A DNA stretch of 64,000 nt from Bacteroidota bacterium (GCA_018829205.1 JAHJUE010000014.1:1-64000); one strand, 5' to 3'; shown: positions 27,295 through 37,060, numbered from the stretch's first letter. Program-made: numbers and translations. Notes: a model not told the origin generated them from the letters alone.

Positions 27295-28365
27295 ATGGGC
27301 AGTAAATTTGTTTTTTCTTTTTTGATAATTTTATCTTTATTTATAAATATATATGCGCAGGACGATTTTGAATTTAAGCCTGGCGCAACAATAGGAGGAT
27401 ACGGCGAACTTCATTACAACTACGTAAAACCTGAAAACACAGAAGCCACAAAGTCGCTGGATTTTCATAGATTCGTTCTTTTTTACGGTTACAATTGGAC
27501 CGAAAAATGGTCGTTAAAAGCAGAAGTTGAACTTGAACATAACTTTGTTCAAGGCGGGCAGGGAGAACTTGAATTAGAACAAGCATATATAAATTATCAT
27601 CATGCCGATTGGTTTGGATTTCAGATAGGGGTTGTGCTTCCTTCGGTTGGATTAATTAATGAGTATCATGAACCGCCGCTTTTTTTAAGCGTTGAAAGAC
27701 CTGATTATCACAATAAAATTATTCCAACCACGTGGTTCGGAAACGGAGCATCTGTTTACGGGTTTTATAATGGATTCAGTTATAAAGCTACTATCATGGA
27801 AGGATTAAACGCCGATAAATTCAGCGCGTCCGGCGCAATTAGAAGCGGCAGACAAAAAGGATTTAAATCAAACGCGGAAGATTTTTTATACAATGTTAGA
27901 GTTGACTATTTGGATATACCGGGATTGAAAGTAGGCGGTTCTTTTACATATAATAACGCAAACGGCGAAACTGTAGATAATGCAATTACTTTAATTGAAG
28001 GCCATGCTCAATACAATTCTGACAATATTATAAGCACCTTCGAATTAGGGAATATTTCTTATGATAAAGGAAATGTAGAACAATCTTTTGGTTATTATTT
28101 TGATCTTGGTTATAATATTGGCGGCTTGTTAAATTCCGATATGCAGATAATTCCGTTTTTCAGATGGACGCAATATAATACTGCCGCTTCAAGTCCGCTG
28201 GGCCTTAGTTTCGAAGAACAATACGAAGTAAAAAAATGGATGATCGGTTTGTCATTAAAACCGATAAGTTCGGTTGTATTTAAAGTCGATTATGCCGTTC
28301 AAACATCGGGAGCAAATGACGCTGAAACAAACTTGTTCAACTTCGGCGCCGGATATATGTTCTAA
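27295..28365 (+). CDS. Outer-membrane porin-like beta-barrel
   Basis: A 356-residue secreted protein. I start at the ATG at 27295, five bases after GGAGG; an upstream in-frame TTG at 27283 lies before the binding site. Signal peptide to about residue 20 (IYAQ). The mature part opens with the GATIGGYGELHYNYV strand, then alternates short aromatic beta strands up to a terminal Phe (FNFGAGYMF), as in 16-strand-type porins; the YGYNWTEKWSLKAEVELEHNFV stretch is typical of the phosphate-selective porin group in this lineage. It is followed by an FMN-binding protein and a TM protein on the same strand, so it may be an outer-membrane port for that redox set. Substrate not known. Confidence 0.8.
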   Translation: MGSKFVFSFLIILSLFINIYAQDDFEFKPGATIGGYGELHYNYVKPENTEATKSLDFHRFVLFYGYNWTEKWSLKAEVELEHNFVQGGQGELELEQAYINYHHADWFGFQIGVVLPSVGLINEYHEPPLFLSVERPDYHNKIIPTTWFGNGASVYGFYNGFSYKATIMEGLNADKFSASGAIRSGRQKGFKSNAEDFLYNVRVDYLDIPGLKVGGSFTYNNANGETVDNAITLIEGHAQYNSDNIISTFELGNISYDKGNVEQSFGYYFDLGYNIGGLLNSDMQIIPFFRWTQYNTAASSPLGLSFEEQYEVKKWMIGLSLKPISSVVFKVDYAVQTSGANDAETNLFNFGAGYMF

Positions 28366-28383
28366 ACTTAAAAACTAAATTTT

Positions 28384-28920
28384 ATGAAAAAAATATTAAT
28401 AATTATATTATTAGCGGCAGTAAATTTTCCGGCAGCTTCCGCCTCAATTAAGGAAGATACTGAATCTCTTATCCGGGAAAAATTAGGAGATTCTATTACT
28501 ACTGAATTTATTAAATATGAAATTCCAAAAGATATTAAAAAACAGATTGAGACGGAGTCGCGGCAGAAATTCTACGGCGACTTCGTTTATATCTACAAGG
28601 TTTTTCAAAATAATAAATTTCAGAATTTAGTTATTGTCGATAATGTTTACGGTAAATCAATGCCTATTACATTCCTAGTAATTTATGATACTAGCGGCGT
28701 TATATATTCAAGCGGAATTATTAAATACCGTGAACAATACGGAGGCGGCGTAAAAAGCGGTGAGTGGAATAAACAGTTTAACGGCAAGGACCATAAATCT
28801 GTTTACGAAGTCGGCAAGGATATAAGCGCGATTTCGGGAGCTACTATCTCTGTAAACTCAATTACAAGAGGAATAAAAAAACTAACTTTACTCGTTAATA
28901 AAATTAAAGATTCTTTATGA
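28384..28920 (+). CDS. Exported FMN-binding-domain protein
   Basis: A 178-residue protein with a signal peptide (1-20, ASA) and an FMN_bind domain of the NqrC/RnfG kind. The motif SGAT at 151-154 marks Thr154 as the likely site of covalent FMN attachment by an ApbE enzyme; the Asp that often sits three residues before the motif is Ser148 here. The block YREQYGGGVKSGEWNKQFNGK is also typical. It probably carries electrons outside the cytoplasm. It overlaps the next gene by four bases, so the two products likely act together. No apbE gene is seen in the window. Confidence 0.88.
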   Translation: MKKILIIILLAAVNFPAASASIKEDTESLIREKLGDSITTEFIKYEIPKDIKKQIETESRQKFYGDFVYIYKVFQNNKFQNLVIVDNVYGKSMPITFLVIYDTSGVIYSSGIIKYREQYGGGVKSGEWNKQFNGKDHKSVYEVGKDISAISGATISVNSITRGIKKLTLLVNKIKDSL

Positions 28921-29417
28921 AATATGAATTAAATAAACTTGATAAATCGCTTAAGAATTTTCTGGCGTCATTCCTTATTGTTCTTTCAATAGGTGTGGGT
29001 GTCGGATTAATATTTGTAAACCAGACAACAAATTTTTCAGCCGAAGGAGCTGTGGAAAGATTTAACGGAAGCGGCGAATACGAGGATGATAATTTTGAAA
29101 TTAAAGAAAACTATGCAAAATCCGTTTCCGAAATGCTTATGACTACACATAATCATATAATAGGTTTTTCATTTATTTTTTTTATGAACGGACTTATTTT
29201 TTATTTTAATTCAATCATAAAAGGATTTTGGAAAAACTTCCTATTAATTGAGCCGTTTCTATCAATTCTACTTTCATTCGGATCTATTTGGGGTATGAGA
29301 TTTATACACAGCGGTTTTGTTTATGTGACCGTTATTTCCGCAATTTTAATGTATGCTTCTTTTTTTCTGATGGCAGGAATTTCATTGTATGAATTAAAAA
29401 TTAAAAGAAGTTTATAA
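28917..29417 (+). CDS. Small membrane protein with heme-like histidines, partner of the FMN protein
   Basis: A 166-residue inner-membrane protein I do not recognise by family. One TM helix near 15-35, an extracytoplasmic acidic loop (about 40-72), and three more TM helices (about 78-98, 107-128, 133-156). TM2 opens with TTHNHIIGF (His78, His80), and TM3 to TM4 holds RFIHSGF (His131). Paired histidines near helix ends could bind heme b, which would make it a quinol-linked electron donor to the flavoprotein encoded just upstream (four-base overlap). This is inference. It ends two bases from the convergent EamA gene without a visible terminator. Confidence 0.6.
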   Translation: MKYELNKLDKSLKNFLASFLIVLSIGVGVGLIFVNQTTNFSAEGAVERFNGSGEYEDDNFEIKENYAKSVSEMLMTTHNHIIGFSFIFFMNGLIFYFNSIIKGFWKNFLLIEPFLSILLSFGSIWGMRFIHSGFVYVTVISAILMYASFFLMAGISLYELKIKRSL

Positions 29418-29419
29418 TT

Positions 29420-30349
29420 TTATTCAATTGTATTGTTGCTATTTCTATTCCTTTGTACTCTTATTCCGGAAACTTTAAAAATACTAATAAGAAGTATTGC
29501 TACTCCTGTCCATTGTACTATATCAAGTATATTATCCCTTAGTATATACTCTAGAATAACCGCGGTTAATGGAAACGCAAGCTCGCATATAGTTGCAACC
29601 GAAGCCGTAACATTTTTTAACCCGAAATAATATAAGAAAATCGCAAGTCCGCCAGTTGTAAAAGCAATAACAAGAAATATAAGAATTTGAGCTGCGGTTA
29701 TTTCAGCTATGGATTTAATCTCTCCAAAACTTAGAATAATGATTAACATTATTATGGATGTAATCGTAAATCTTAGATAGGTACCTAATTCAAATCCGAC
29801 ATTTTTTAAAGCTCTTTTACTAAAAACTGTAGAAGATCCGAAACTTAAAGCGGCAATTAACGCAAACAGAGCCGCATAAGCTGTTTTATCACCTGCATTA
29901 ACATTCGGTAAATTAGTTCCGAAAGTCATTAAGTATGCTCCAAGGATTGCCCCGGCAGCCCAAAGAAAAAATATTTTAGGCAGTCTCTCTTTCAGTATTA
30001 TTGCAGCCAGTAAAATTGCGAACAACGGCTGAAGTTTTTGAATAAGTATTACAATGGAAAGATTTACAAAATCTACATAAAATAATGCCTTTGTAATCGC
30101 CATTGTTCCTATCGCACCGCCGAACAGCGCAACTCCTCCGAAAGAAAGCCAGTCCTTTGTTTTAAGCTCTTTAAGTTTAGGAATCTGTTTTATAAAAAGC
30201 GGTGATAGAATAAGCGCCACAATGGAGCTTTCAATAAAAACTACAAGCGATACCGGGAGAGTATAAAGAGACGGACGCAGAATTATTCCGTCAACTCCCC
30301 ATAATGCCGCGGCTGTTATTACGAATAACGGCGCAAATTTTTTCATCAT
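29420..30349 (-). CDS. EamA/DMT-family transporter
   Basis: A 309-residue protein with ten TM helices in two repeated halves (EamA domains about 8-140 and 155-300). Characteristic stretches: FVITAAALWGVDGIILRP at the start, LQPLFAILLAAIILKERLPKI at the end of the first half, and ELAFPLTAVILEYILRDNI in the second. DMT transporters export or import metabolites, often amino acids; the substrate cannot be read from sequence. It converges on the 28917 gene with two bases between stops, and is divergent from the rhodanese gene. Confidence 0.9.
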   Translation of the reverse strand: MMKKFAPLFVITAAALWGVDGIILRPSLYTLPVSLVVFIESSIVALILSPLFIKQIPKLKELKTKDWLSFGGVALFGGAIGTMAITKALFYVDFVNLSIVILIQKLQPLFAILLAAIILKERLPKIFFLWAAGAILGAYLMTFGTNLPNVNAGDKTAYAALFALIAALSFGSSTVFSKRALKNVGFELGTYLRFTITSIIMLIIILSFGEIKSIAEITAAQILIFLVIAFTTGGLAIFLYYFGLKNVTASVATICELAFPLTAVILEYILRDNILDIVQWTGVAILLISIFKVSGIRVQRNRNSNNTIE

Positions 30350-30542
30350 TTATACTTATTAATTAATACTTCGGGTTAATATATTTTGAAAGCGAAAGAT
30401 AAAAAATAAATCGTTAATTAGGATTTATTATTATATGTTTTTTATCTTTTATGTATTACTTTGTAATGCACATGATATTTTTAGACAAACAAAATATATA
30501 AACTTACCGCGAAGTTTAATACTTATTAGAAAGGAGTTCACA

Positions 30543-31406
30543 ATGAGTGAATTTATAAATAGAGGATATATTCATCATAATGTTCTGGTATCAACCGATT
30601 GGCTTTTGGAACATATTAACGATGAAAATATAAGAATTGTTGAATCCAATGAAGACGCGCTCCTTTACCCGAGCGGTCATATTCCCGGCGCCGTTCAGGT
30701 TGATTGGACAGCGGATTTAAATCACCCGGTTATGCGTGATTATCTATTCCGGGATAATTTTGAAGAATTGATGAAAAGAAACGGAATATCGAATGATACT
30801 ACCGTTATTTTTTACGGCGATAAAAATAATTGGTGGGCATGCTACGCGCTGTGGATTTTCCAGTTGTACGGACATAATAATGTTAAAATTATGGACGGCG
30901 GTAGATTAAAATGGATCAAAGAAAATAAACCTTTGACCAAGGATATTCCTTCTTACGAAGTTGCGGAATATAAAGCAAAGATTAGAGACGATTCCGAAAT
31001 ACGTGCTTTCAGAGACGATGTACTCGCCCATATTTCTCAGGGACTTCCATTAATTGATGTTAGAAGCCCCGAAGAATTTTCAGGACAAAGACTGCATATG
31101 CCCGATTATCCGAATGAAGGGGCTTTACGGGGAGGACATATTCCCGGCGCGGCCAATATTCCATGGGCAAGAGCAATTAATCCGGATGACGGTACATTTA
31201 AAACCGCTGAAGAACTAAAAGCAATTTATGAAGGAGAAAAAAATCTGCATAAAGATGATGATATTATCGCATACTGCAGAATAGGTGAAAGAAGCAGCCA
31301 TACCTGGTTCGTTCTAACATATCTTCTCGGTTATGATAATGTAAAGAATTATGACGGAAGCTGGACCGAATGGGGCAACCTTGTCGGTGTTCCTATTGAT
31401 AAATAG
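30543..31406 (+). CDS. Thiosulfate/3-mercaptopyruvate sulfurtransferase
   Basis: A 287-residue protein with two rhodanese domains. The C-terminal domain carries the active loop CRIGERS with the catalytic Cys245; the N-terminal one is a non-catalytic copy ([10 protein letters not shown] region). The loop is closer to thiosulfate sulfurtransferases (CRxGxR) than to the CGSGVT loop of mercaptopyruvate enzymes. It moves sulfane sulfur between donors and acceptors such as thiols, cyanide or protein cysteine. I begin at the ATG at 30543, six bases after AAGGAG; an upstream in-frame start would add 36 residues without a binding site. It is 141 bp upstream of sufE, with a palindromic repeat between them, and may hand sulfur to Fe-S assembly. 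Confidence 0.92.
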   Translation: MSEFINRGYIHHNVLVSTDWLLEHINDENIRIVESNEDALLYPSGHIPGAVQVDWTADLNHPVMRDYLFRDNFEELMKRNGISNDTTVIFYGDKNNWWACYALWIFQLYGHNNVKIMDGGRLKWIKENKPLTKDIPSYEVAEYKAKIRDDSEIRAFRDDVLAHISQGLPLIDVRSPEEFSGQRLHMPDYPNEGALRGGHIPGAANIPWARAINPDDGTFKTAEELKAIYEGEKNLHKDDDIIAYCRIGERSSHTWFVLTYLLGYDNVKNYDGSWTEWGNLVGVPIDK

Positions 31407-31410
31407 ATAT

Positions 31411-31522
31411 GAGACGGGAGACACAAGAAATTTAAACACAATCCGCAGGGGCGGATCAAGATGTTAGTATCATTATAAATTATTATTTAATTTCTGTTTG
31501 CTGTCTCCGGTTTCCATCTTTC
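31411..31522. repeat. Palindromic element between rhodanese and sufE
   Basis: GGAGACACAAGAAATTT (31417-31433) is partly inverse to AATTTCTGTTTGCTGTCTCC (31489-31508). In the centre is the hairpin ATCCGC-AGGG-GCGGAT (31441-31456). This is a MITE/REP-like arrangement. It lies in the transcript and could attenuate sufE. Confidence 0.55.
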
Positions 31523-31547
31523 AATTTACGAGAAAGTTTAAATAATT

Positions 31548-31982
31548 ATGAATGTTTATCCTACTAAACTCAAAGAGATTATTAATACGATTTCAATGTT
31601 TAAAGATCAGAATGATAGAATAAATGTGCTGATTGATTACGCAGAAAAATATAAAGAAGTGCCCGTAAATATTGCTGTACGCCCTTATGCAAATGAACAC
31701 AAGGTAGAGTACTGCGAATCGGAAGCTTATGTGTGGGCTAAGAAAAATAATGACGGTACAATCAAATTGTACTTTGCAGTTGAAAACCCGCAGGGAGTTT
31801 CGGCAAAAGCATTATGCTCTATTTTGGATGAAGGACTCTCCGGTGAAACTCCTGAAAGTATATTAAGTGTTAAACCTGATATTGTTCTTGAAATTTTTGG
31901 GCAGTCATTGTCAATGGGTAAAAATTTAGGTCTTACCGGAATTGTACAAATGGTACACCGTTTTATTAAAAGCGGTAGATAA
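31548..31982 (+). CDS. sufE: SufE-family sulfur acceptor
   Basis: A 144-residue SufE-type protein. SufE takes persulfide sulfur from cysteine desulfurase SufS and passes it to the SufB scaffold for Fe-S cluster building. The catalytic Cys is Cys56 in HKVEYCESEAYVWA, aligned to the CxSxVW site of the family; here Glu and Ala replace some neighbours of the usual GCqSxVW. The C-terminal part (GLSGETPESILSVKPDIVLEIFG, GLTGIVQMVHRF) is also standard. It follows a rhodanese, which could provide sulfane sulfur. No sufBCDS genes lie in the window. Confidence 0.88.
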   Translation: MNVYPTKLKEIINTISMFKDQNDRINVLIDYAEKYKEVPVNIAVRPYANEHKVEYCESEAYVWAKKNNDGTIKLYFAVENPQGVSAKALCSILDEGLSGETPESILSVKPDIVLEIFGQSLSMGKNLGLTGIVQMVHRFIKSGR

Positions 31983-32172
31983 TATAGATTTTAAAATTAT
32001 GGTTTTTATAATCTCTTTTTACAATATGCATAAATATTTGATAGACTTAATATTTACGTTCCGGAATTTTTGCAAAAGTTTTATATACAACTGACAGCTG
32101 CTTAACATTTTGAAATTATTTTTCTATTTAAATTATCCTTAATAATTCTCAAATAATTATTCGGCGGTATAA

Positions 32173-34659
32173 ATGAGCTTTATTATTTCAAAATATTTTA
32201 GCTGGCTTCAAAAAGATAATCCGGTTGGAGAGGTAGAAAAATATCCTGAAATAGATTCTAACGGTGAAACCTCAGTTAAAGGGATTTATATAATTGGTGA
32301 TTTAACGGGAATTCCTTTATTAAAACTTGCAGCCGAAAGCGGTAAAAAAATAATTAATATTCTGCTAGAAAACTCCGACTTAAAAAAATTAAAAGAAGAG
32401 AATAAGTTAGATGAAATTTATGATGTAATTATTATTGGAGCCGGACCCGGAGGTATAGCCGCCGGACTCGAAGCTTCAAAGCATAATCTGAAATTTAGAA
32501 TTCTGGAATCAGCTCAAAAATTTAATACAATCAATAATTTTCCGAAAGGCAAACCTATTTTTGCCGAACCGAATGATTTTATTCAGAAGTCCGAATTAAA
32601 AATTGACGACGGTACGAAAGAATCCCTCCTTAACAATCTTGAAAATCAAATTAAAAATATTGATCTGCCGGTTGATGAAGGTGTTACTGCGGATACGATT
32701 AAAAAAGTCGGGAATCATTTTCTTATCACAACAAATTCAGGCTCATATAAAACATTTAAAGTAGTGCTTGCCATAGGCAAATCCGGCAATGCAAGAATGT
32801 TAAATATTCCCGGTGAAAACCTGGGGAAAGTTTATAACAGATTATTTGATCCGGCCGATACAACAGATCATAAAGTATTAATAGTAGGAGGCGGCGATAC
32901 TGCTCTTGAAACAGCTTATGCCTCTGCTGAATATGCGGAGTCGGTTACAATTTCTTACAGGAAAAATTCCTTCTCAAGGCCAAAAGATGGGAATCTTGAA
33001 AAACTGAAAGAACTTGAAACTTCAGGCAAGGTAAAAATTTTATTAGAGACAAACGTAAAAGAAATAAAAGAAAATTCGGTATTACTTTTAGAAAAAAACG
33101 GCAATGAAATAGAGATTGAAAATACCCTGGTTTTTTCAATGATAGGAAAAGAACTGCCTGTAGATTTTTTTAAACGAAGTAATATTAAAATGGAAGGGGA
33201 GTTAAACCTTACTTTAAAACTTCAATTTGTTTTATTAATACTTGTTTCAGGGATAATTTATTTCGGAAAAAGCAGCGCCGACTTTTATAAACATTTTTTC
33301 GATAAATCGGAAGGCTGGGGCGATTTAATTTCTTATTTGTTTAAAGGAGAATTCTGGTACAAATTTATTACGCTACCTGGAGTTTTGGTTTCAACTTTGT
33401 CATCCGATTCTGTTAGAATATGGAGCGTTACAAAATATATTAATGCATCTGTTGCTTATCTATCTTTTACATGCGCAGTTATATTAGGTATTTATTTATT
33501 GGCAAAATTCTTAAAAGATAATTTCAATTCATTCACATTTGATTGGAAAACTTTTAAATATTTCTATTTTATATTCATCGGTATTTTTTTTGCGGTTGTT
33601 TTTTTCGGATCCCGTTATTTCGGAATAAACTTGTTTGAAAAGTCGCAGAGTTTTTATTATACAGGACTCTACTCACTTACAATATTAATTTTTGGATTAA
33701 GAAGAATTTATGTAAAACCGACAAAATATATAAAACTTCAAACGTGGAGCTTAATTATTATTCAAGCCTTGCCGCTCTTTATTCTTCCGGAGATTATTTT
33801 GCCCTGGCTCGGAAGTTTGGGCGCTCTTGGTACTGAAAACGGATTTATTTTTACTCAAGTTTTCCCTAAAGAAAGTTACTGGCGGGCATACGGGTTTATT
33901 TTAGCATGGCCGCTTAATTTCAGTAATCTTTATAACGGCAGCATTACTTCCTTCTGGCTTCTGTTCAGCCTGTTTCAAACATTTTTATTTATTCCATTTA
34001 TAGTTTATAGATGGGGCAAGGGAGCTTATTGCGGCTGGATATGCTCATGCGGTGCGATGGCCGAAACCTTGGGGGACGAATACAGAACGCTTGCGCCTCA
34101 CGGACCTAAAGCTAAAAAGTGGGAAAACTTCGGTCAATGGGCCTTGCTTGCAGCGTTTATAATAACAGGATTAAAATTGATTAGTATTCTATATAATATT
34201 GAAATCCCTGTTATAAATGAAAAAATATCCCATGCATCCGATTTTCTTCATAAATTTTATTATTTAGGAATTGACGTAATTTTCGCCGGTGTACTGGGCG
34301 TTGGAGTTTATTTCTTTTTAAGCGGAAGAGTCTGGTGCAGGTTCGGATGTCCGCTAGCTGCGCTAATGCATATTTACTCAAGGTTTTCGCGGTACAGAAT
34401 ATTTTCGGAAAAGAAAAAATGTATATCCTGCAACATATGTACAAAGGTTTGTCATATGGGAATTGACGTAATGAACTATGCGAATAAAGGAATTCCAATG
34501 AATGATGTTGAATGTGTGCGCTGTTCGGCGTGTGTTGTTAATTGCCCCACCCAGGTTTTATCGTTCGGTTCGCTGCCCAAAGCGGATACGGATAATAAAT
34601 TATATAAAGAAATAGAGCTTCAAATTCTTAATAAAAACGATTGGAGAAGCGGACTGTAA
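32173..34659 (+). CDS. Flavoprotein fused to a NapH/NosR-like polyferredoxin membrane protein
   Basis: An 828-residue fusion. Residues 84-340 form a two-Rossmann FAD/NAD(P)-dependent reductase (IIIGAGPGG at 86-94; GGGDTALE at 239-246) with no CxxC disulfide. A segment KGIYIIGDLTG at 36-46, which normally ends such flavoproteins as the FAD-binding GD box, comes before the first Rossmann motif, so the flavodomain looks circularly permuted. From about 345 to 690 six or more TM helices follow, with the cysteine pairs CGWICSCG and WCRFGCP of NapH/NosR type. The C-terminal tail has two [4Fe-4S] motifs, CISCNICTKVC and CVRCSACVVNC. It should pass electrons between a cytosolic pyridine nucleotide and a membrane or outer partner. 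Neighbours are sufE and zwf, both apart by 140 to 190 bp. The donor and acceptor are unknown. Confidence 0.85.
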   Translation: MSFIISKYFSWLQKDNPVGEVEKYPEIDSNGETSVKGIYIIGDLTGIPLLKLAAESGKKIINILLENSDLKKLKEENKLDEIYDVIIIGAGPGGIAAGLEASKHNLKFRILESAQKFNTINNFPKGKPIFAEPNDFIQKSELKIDDGTKESLLNNLENQIKNIDLPVDEGVTADTIKKVGNHFLITTNSGSYKTFKVVLAIGKSGNARMLNIPGENLGKVYNRLFDPADTTDHKVLIVGGGDTALETAYASAEYAESVTISYRKNSFSRPKDGNLEKLKELETSGKVKILLETNVKEIKENSVLLLEKNGNEIEIENTLVFSMIGKELPVDFFKRSNIKMEGELNLTLKLQFVLLILVSGIIYFGKSSADFYKHFFDKSEGWGDLISYLFKGEFWYKFITLPGVLVSTLSSDSVRIWSVTKYINASVAYLSFTCAVILGIYLLAKFLKDNFNSFTFDWKTFKYFYFIFIGIFFAVVFFGSRYFGINLFEKSQSFYYTGLYSLTILIFGLRRIYVKPTKYIKLQTWSLIIIQALPLFILPEIILPWLGSLGALGTENGFIFTQVFPKESYWRAYGFILAWPLNFSNLYNGSITSFWLLFSLFQTFLFIPFIVYRWGKGAYCGWICSCGAMAETLGDEYRTLAPHGPKAKKWENFGQWALLAAFIITGLKLISILYNIEIPVINEKISHASDFLHKFYYLGIDVIFAGVLGVGVYFFLSGRVWCRFGCPLAALMHIYSRFSRYRIFSEKKKCISCNICTKVCHMGIDVMNYANKGIPMNDVECVRCSACVVNCPTQVLSFGSLPKADTDNKLYKEIELQILNKNDWRSGL

Positions 34660-34801
34660 TTAATACCGGTTTTATGTATTCTGATTATAAACAGTAGCAT
34701 CATATAATTTACAAATTACTGTCTGAATTGATGTTTAACTATATATTCAACATATTTACCCAACAATTAACTCTAACTAAGAAATTATTGAAAGCGTATA
34801 A

Positions 34802-36325
34802 ATGATAATTCCAGATAATCATATTTTAGTTATTTTCGGCGCGTCCGGTGATTTAACAAAACGTAAATTAATACCGGAGGTGTTTAATCTTAAACTGCAG
34901 AATCTTCTGCCTAAGGGATTCGCTATTTTAGGCGTGTCCCGTACTGAAATTTCAGATGAAGATTTTAGGCAGGAAATGAAGTCCGCAATTAAGAAATTCG
35001 GCAATAATAAACCGGATGAAAGTATTATTGACGAATTTGTTAAATCAATTTATTATACATCAATAAATACAAAAGAATTTGATGATTATAAAAAGATTAA
35101 AGATAGATTAATTCAGCTCGATAAAATTCATAATTCTAATGAAAATTATATCTTTTATTTATCAACGCCGCCGAGTTTATATGGAATTATTCCGCGGAAT
35201 TTGGGAAAGCATGGACTTAATGATCAATCGGTCGGATGGAAGAAACTTATTGTTGAAAAACCGTTCGGTTATAATTTGAAATCCGCAGTTGAACTTAATA
35301 AAATTATTAAAGAATATTTTTTAGAAGATCAGATATACAGAATCGATCATTATCTTGGAAAAGAAACGGTCCAGAATGTACTTGTAACCAGATTCGCAAA
35401 CGGAATATTCGAGCCTCTTTGGAACAGAAACTATATTCATCATATTGAAGTTACATCTGCCGAAAGCATTGGCGTTGAAGGAAGAGGAGGTTATTACGAA
35501 GGCTCAGGAGCGCTGCGCGATATGATTCAGAATCATCTTCTTCAGCTTGTTGGACTTGTAGCAATGGAAGCGCCTTCCTCTTTCGATTCAAACGCAGTAA
35601 GAAATGAAACGTTAAAAGTTTTTGAATCCCTTCGTCCTATAAATAAAGAAAATGTCGCAGAACAGGTAATAAGAGGTCAATATATAAGCTCCAAAATTAA
35701 GGGAGAAGAAATTAAAGGCTATAGGGAAGAAGAGGGCGTAAATCCCGAATCGAAAACCGAAACATTCGCCGCGGTGAAATTTTATATTGATAACTGGCGT
35801 TGGGGCGGCGTCCCTTTTTATATTAGAAGCGGTAAACGTCTTCCTACAAGGGTTAGCGAAATTGTTGTTCATTTTAAAGAAACTCCACATTATTTATTCG
35901 CTAAAAGAAACCAAATGGAAGGATGCAATCAGCTCGTTATTCGTATTCAGCCGGATGAAGGAATATTATTAAAGTTTGGCATGAAGGTTCCGGGCGCGGG
36001 ATTTAAGGTGCAAAACGTAAATATGGATTTTCATTACAGCGATTTATCAAACGCTTATATTCCAACGGCTTATGAAAGACTAATTCTTGATTGTATGATC
36101 GGAGATTCAACACTGTATGCCAGAGGTGACGCGGTTGAGGCTGCATGGAAATTTATTGACCCTATTCTTCAAGCATGGGAAGAAGACAAATCAATTAAAA
36201 TATTCGGCTATCCGGCAGGTACATGGGGACCTGAAAAAGCGGATGATCTAATTGAAGAAGGATATATAACATGGCGATATCCATGTAAAAATTTATCGGA
36301 CGACGGAAATTATTGTGAGTTATAA
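34802..36325 (+). CDS. zwf: Glucose-6-phosphate 1-dehydrogenase
   Basis: A 507-residue enzyme that oxidises glucose-6-phosphate to 6-phosphogluconolactone with NADP or NAD, the first step of the oxidative pentose-phosphate or Entner-Doudoroff branch. Motifs: Rossmann FGASGDLTKRKLIPEVF (near residue 12), the catalytic RIDHYLGKETVQNV (His in RIDHYLGKE near 180), and the substrate-binding YYEGSGALRDMIQNHLLQL. Length matches the family (about 490-510). It overlaps pgl by eleven bases. Confidence 0.97.
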   Translation: MIIPDNHILVIFGASGDLTKRKLIPEVFNLKLQNLLPKGFAILGVSRTEISDEDFRQEMKSAIKKFGNNKPDESIIDEFVKSIYYTSINTKEFDDYKKIKDRLIQLDKIHNSNENYIFYLSTPPSLYGIIPRNLGKHGLNDQSVGWKKLIVEKPFGYNLKSAVELNKIIKEYFLEDQIYRIDHYLGKETVQNVLVTRFANGIFEPLWNRNYIHHIEVTSAESIGVEGRGGYYEGSGALRDMIQNHLLQLVGLVAMEAPSSFDSNAVRNETLKVFESLRPINKENVAEQVIRGQYISSKIKGEEIKGYREEEGVNPESKTETFAAVKFYIDNWRWGGVPFYIRSGKRLPTRVSEIVVHFKETPHYLFAKRNQMEGCNQLVIRIQPDEGILLKFGMKVPGAGFKVQNVNMDFHYSDLSNAYIPTAYERLILDCMIGDSTLYARGDAVEAAWKFIDPILQAWEEDKSIKIFGYPAGTWGPEKADDLIEEGYITWRYPCKNLSDDGNYCEL

Positions 36326-37052
36326 ATTAAAAATATTTGAAACGCCAGAAGAAGTCGCAAAAGCATTCGCGGAAGATATTAAGGAAACAGTAGAAAAAAA
36401 TATTTCTGAGAAAGGTGAGTGCAATATTTCACTTTCAGGCGGAAGCACGCCGAAACTTCTTTTTGATATTCTTGCGAAAGAATATTCAGATAAAATTAAT
36501 TGGAAAAATATTAATTTCTTTTGGGGTGATGAAAGATGCGTCCCGCCAAACGACAATGAAAGTAATTACGGAATGACAAAAAAACATCTTTTTGATTTTA
36601 TTAATTTACCGGAAGAAAATGTTTATAGAGTTAAAGGAGAAGATGAACCGGAAAAAGAAGCGCTTCGATACGGGGAGTTGATAAAGACTAAGATAAAGAC
36701 CGGGATTGAGGTTAATAATTTTCCGGTATTTGATTTGATGATTTTGGGAATGGGGGATGACGGGCATACAGCTTCGATTTTCCCGGATATCATTGAATTG
36801 TGGGATTCACAAAATATTTGTGAAGTTGCGGAACATCCGGTCACAAATCAAAAAAGAATTACAGTAACAGGTGGAATTATAAATAATTCCAAGAAAATTG
36901 TATTTTTAATAACCGGAAAAAACAAAAATTATGTTCTTAAAAAAATAATTAATAAAGAAGAAGATTATTTAAAATACCCGGCAGCTCTTGTTCAACCTGT
37001 TTCCGGTGAATTATTTTTTTATATAGATAAAAACGCAGCAATTAATTTATAA
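36315..37052 (+). CDS. pgl: 6-phosphogluconolactonase
   Basis: A 245-residue protein of the DevB/Pgl type that hydrolyses 6-phosphogluconolactone. Motifs: NISLSGGSTPKLLFDIL, WKNINFFWGDERCVPPNDNESNYG and FDLMILGMGDDGHTASIFP. It starts with GTG inside the end of zwf (eleven-base overlap, translational coupling), so the two products are made together and act in sequence. A palindromic repeat follows in the gap before the PGI gene. Confidence 0.96.
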   Translation: MSYKLKIFETPEEVAKAFAEDIKETVEKNISEKGECNISLSGGSTPKLLFDILAKEYSDKINWKNINFFWGDERCVPPNDNESNYGMTKKHLFDFINLPEENVYRVKGEDEPEKEALRYGELIKTKIKTGIEVNNFPVFDLMILGMGDDGHTASIFPDIIELWDSQNICEVAEHPVTNQKRITVTGGIINNSKKIVFLITGKNKNYVLKKIINKEEDYLKYPAALVQPVSGELFFYIDKNAAINL

Positions 37053-37060
37053 TCAAATGT

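Noticed and set aside
28280-29420. A shared terminator between the 28917 gene and the convergent EamA gene
   Set aside because: Stops are two bases apart and no stem with T-run is seen at the junction.
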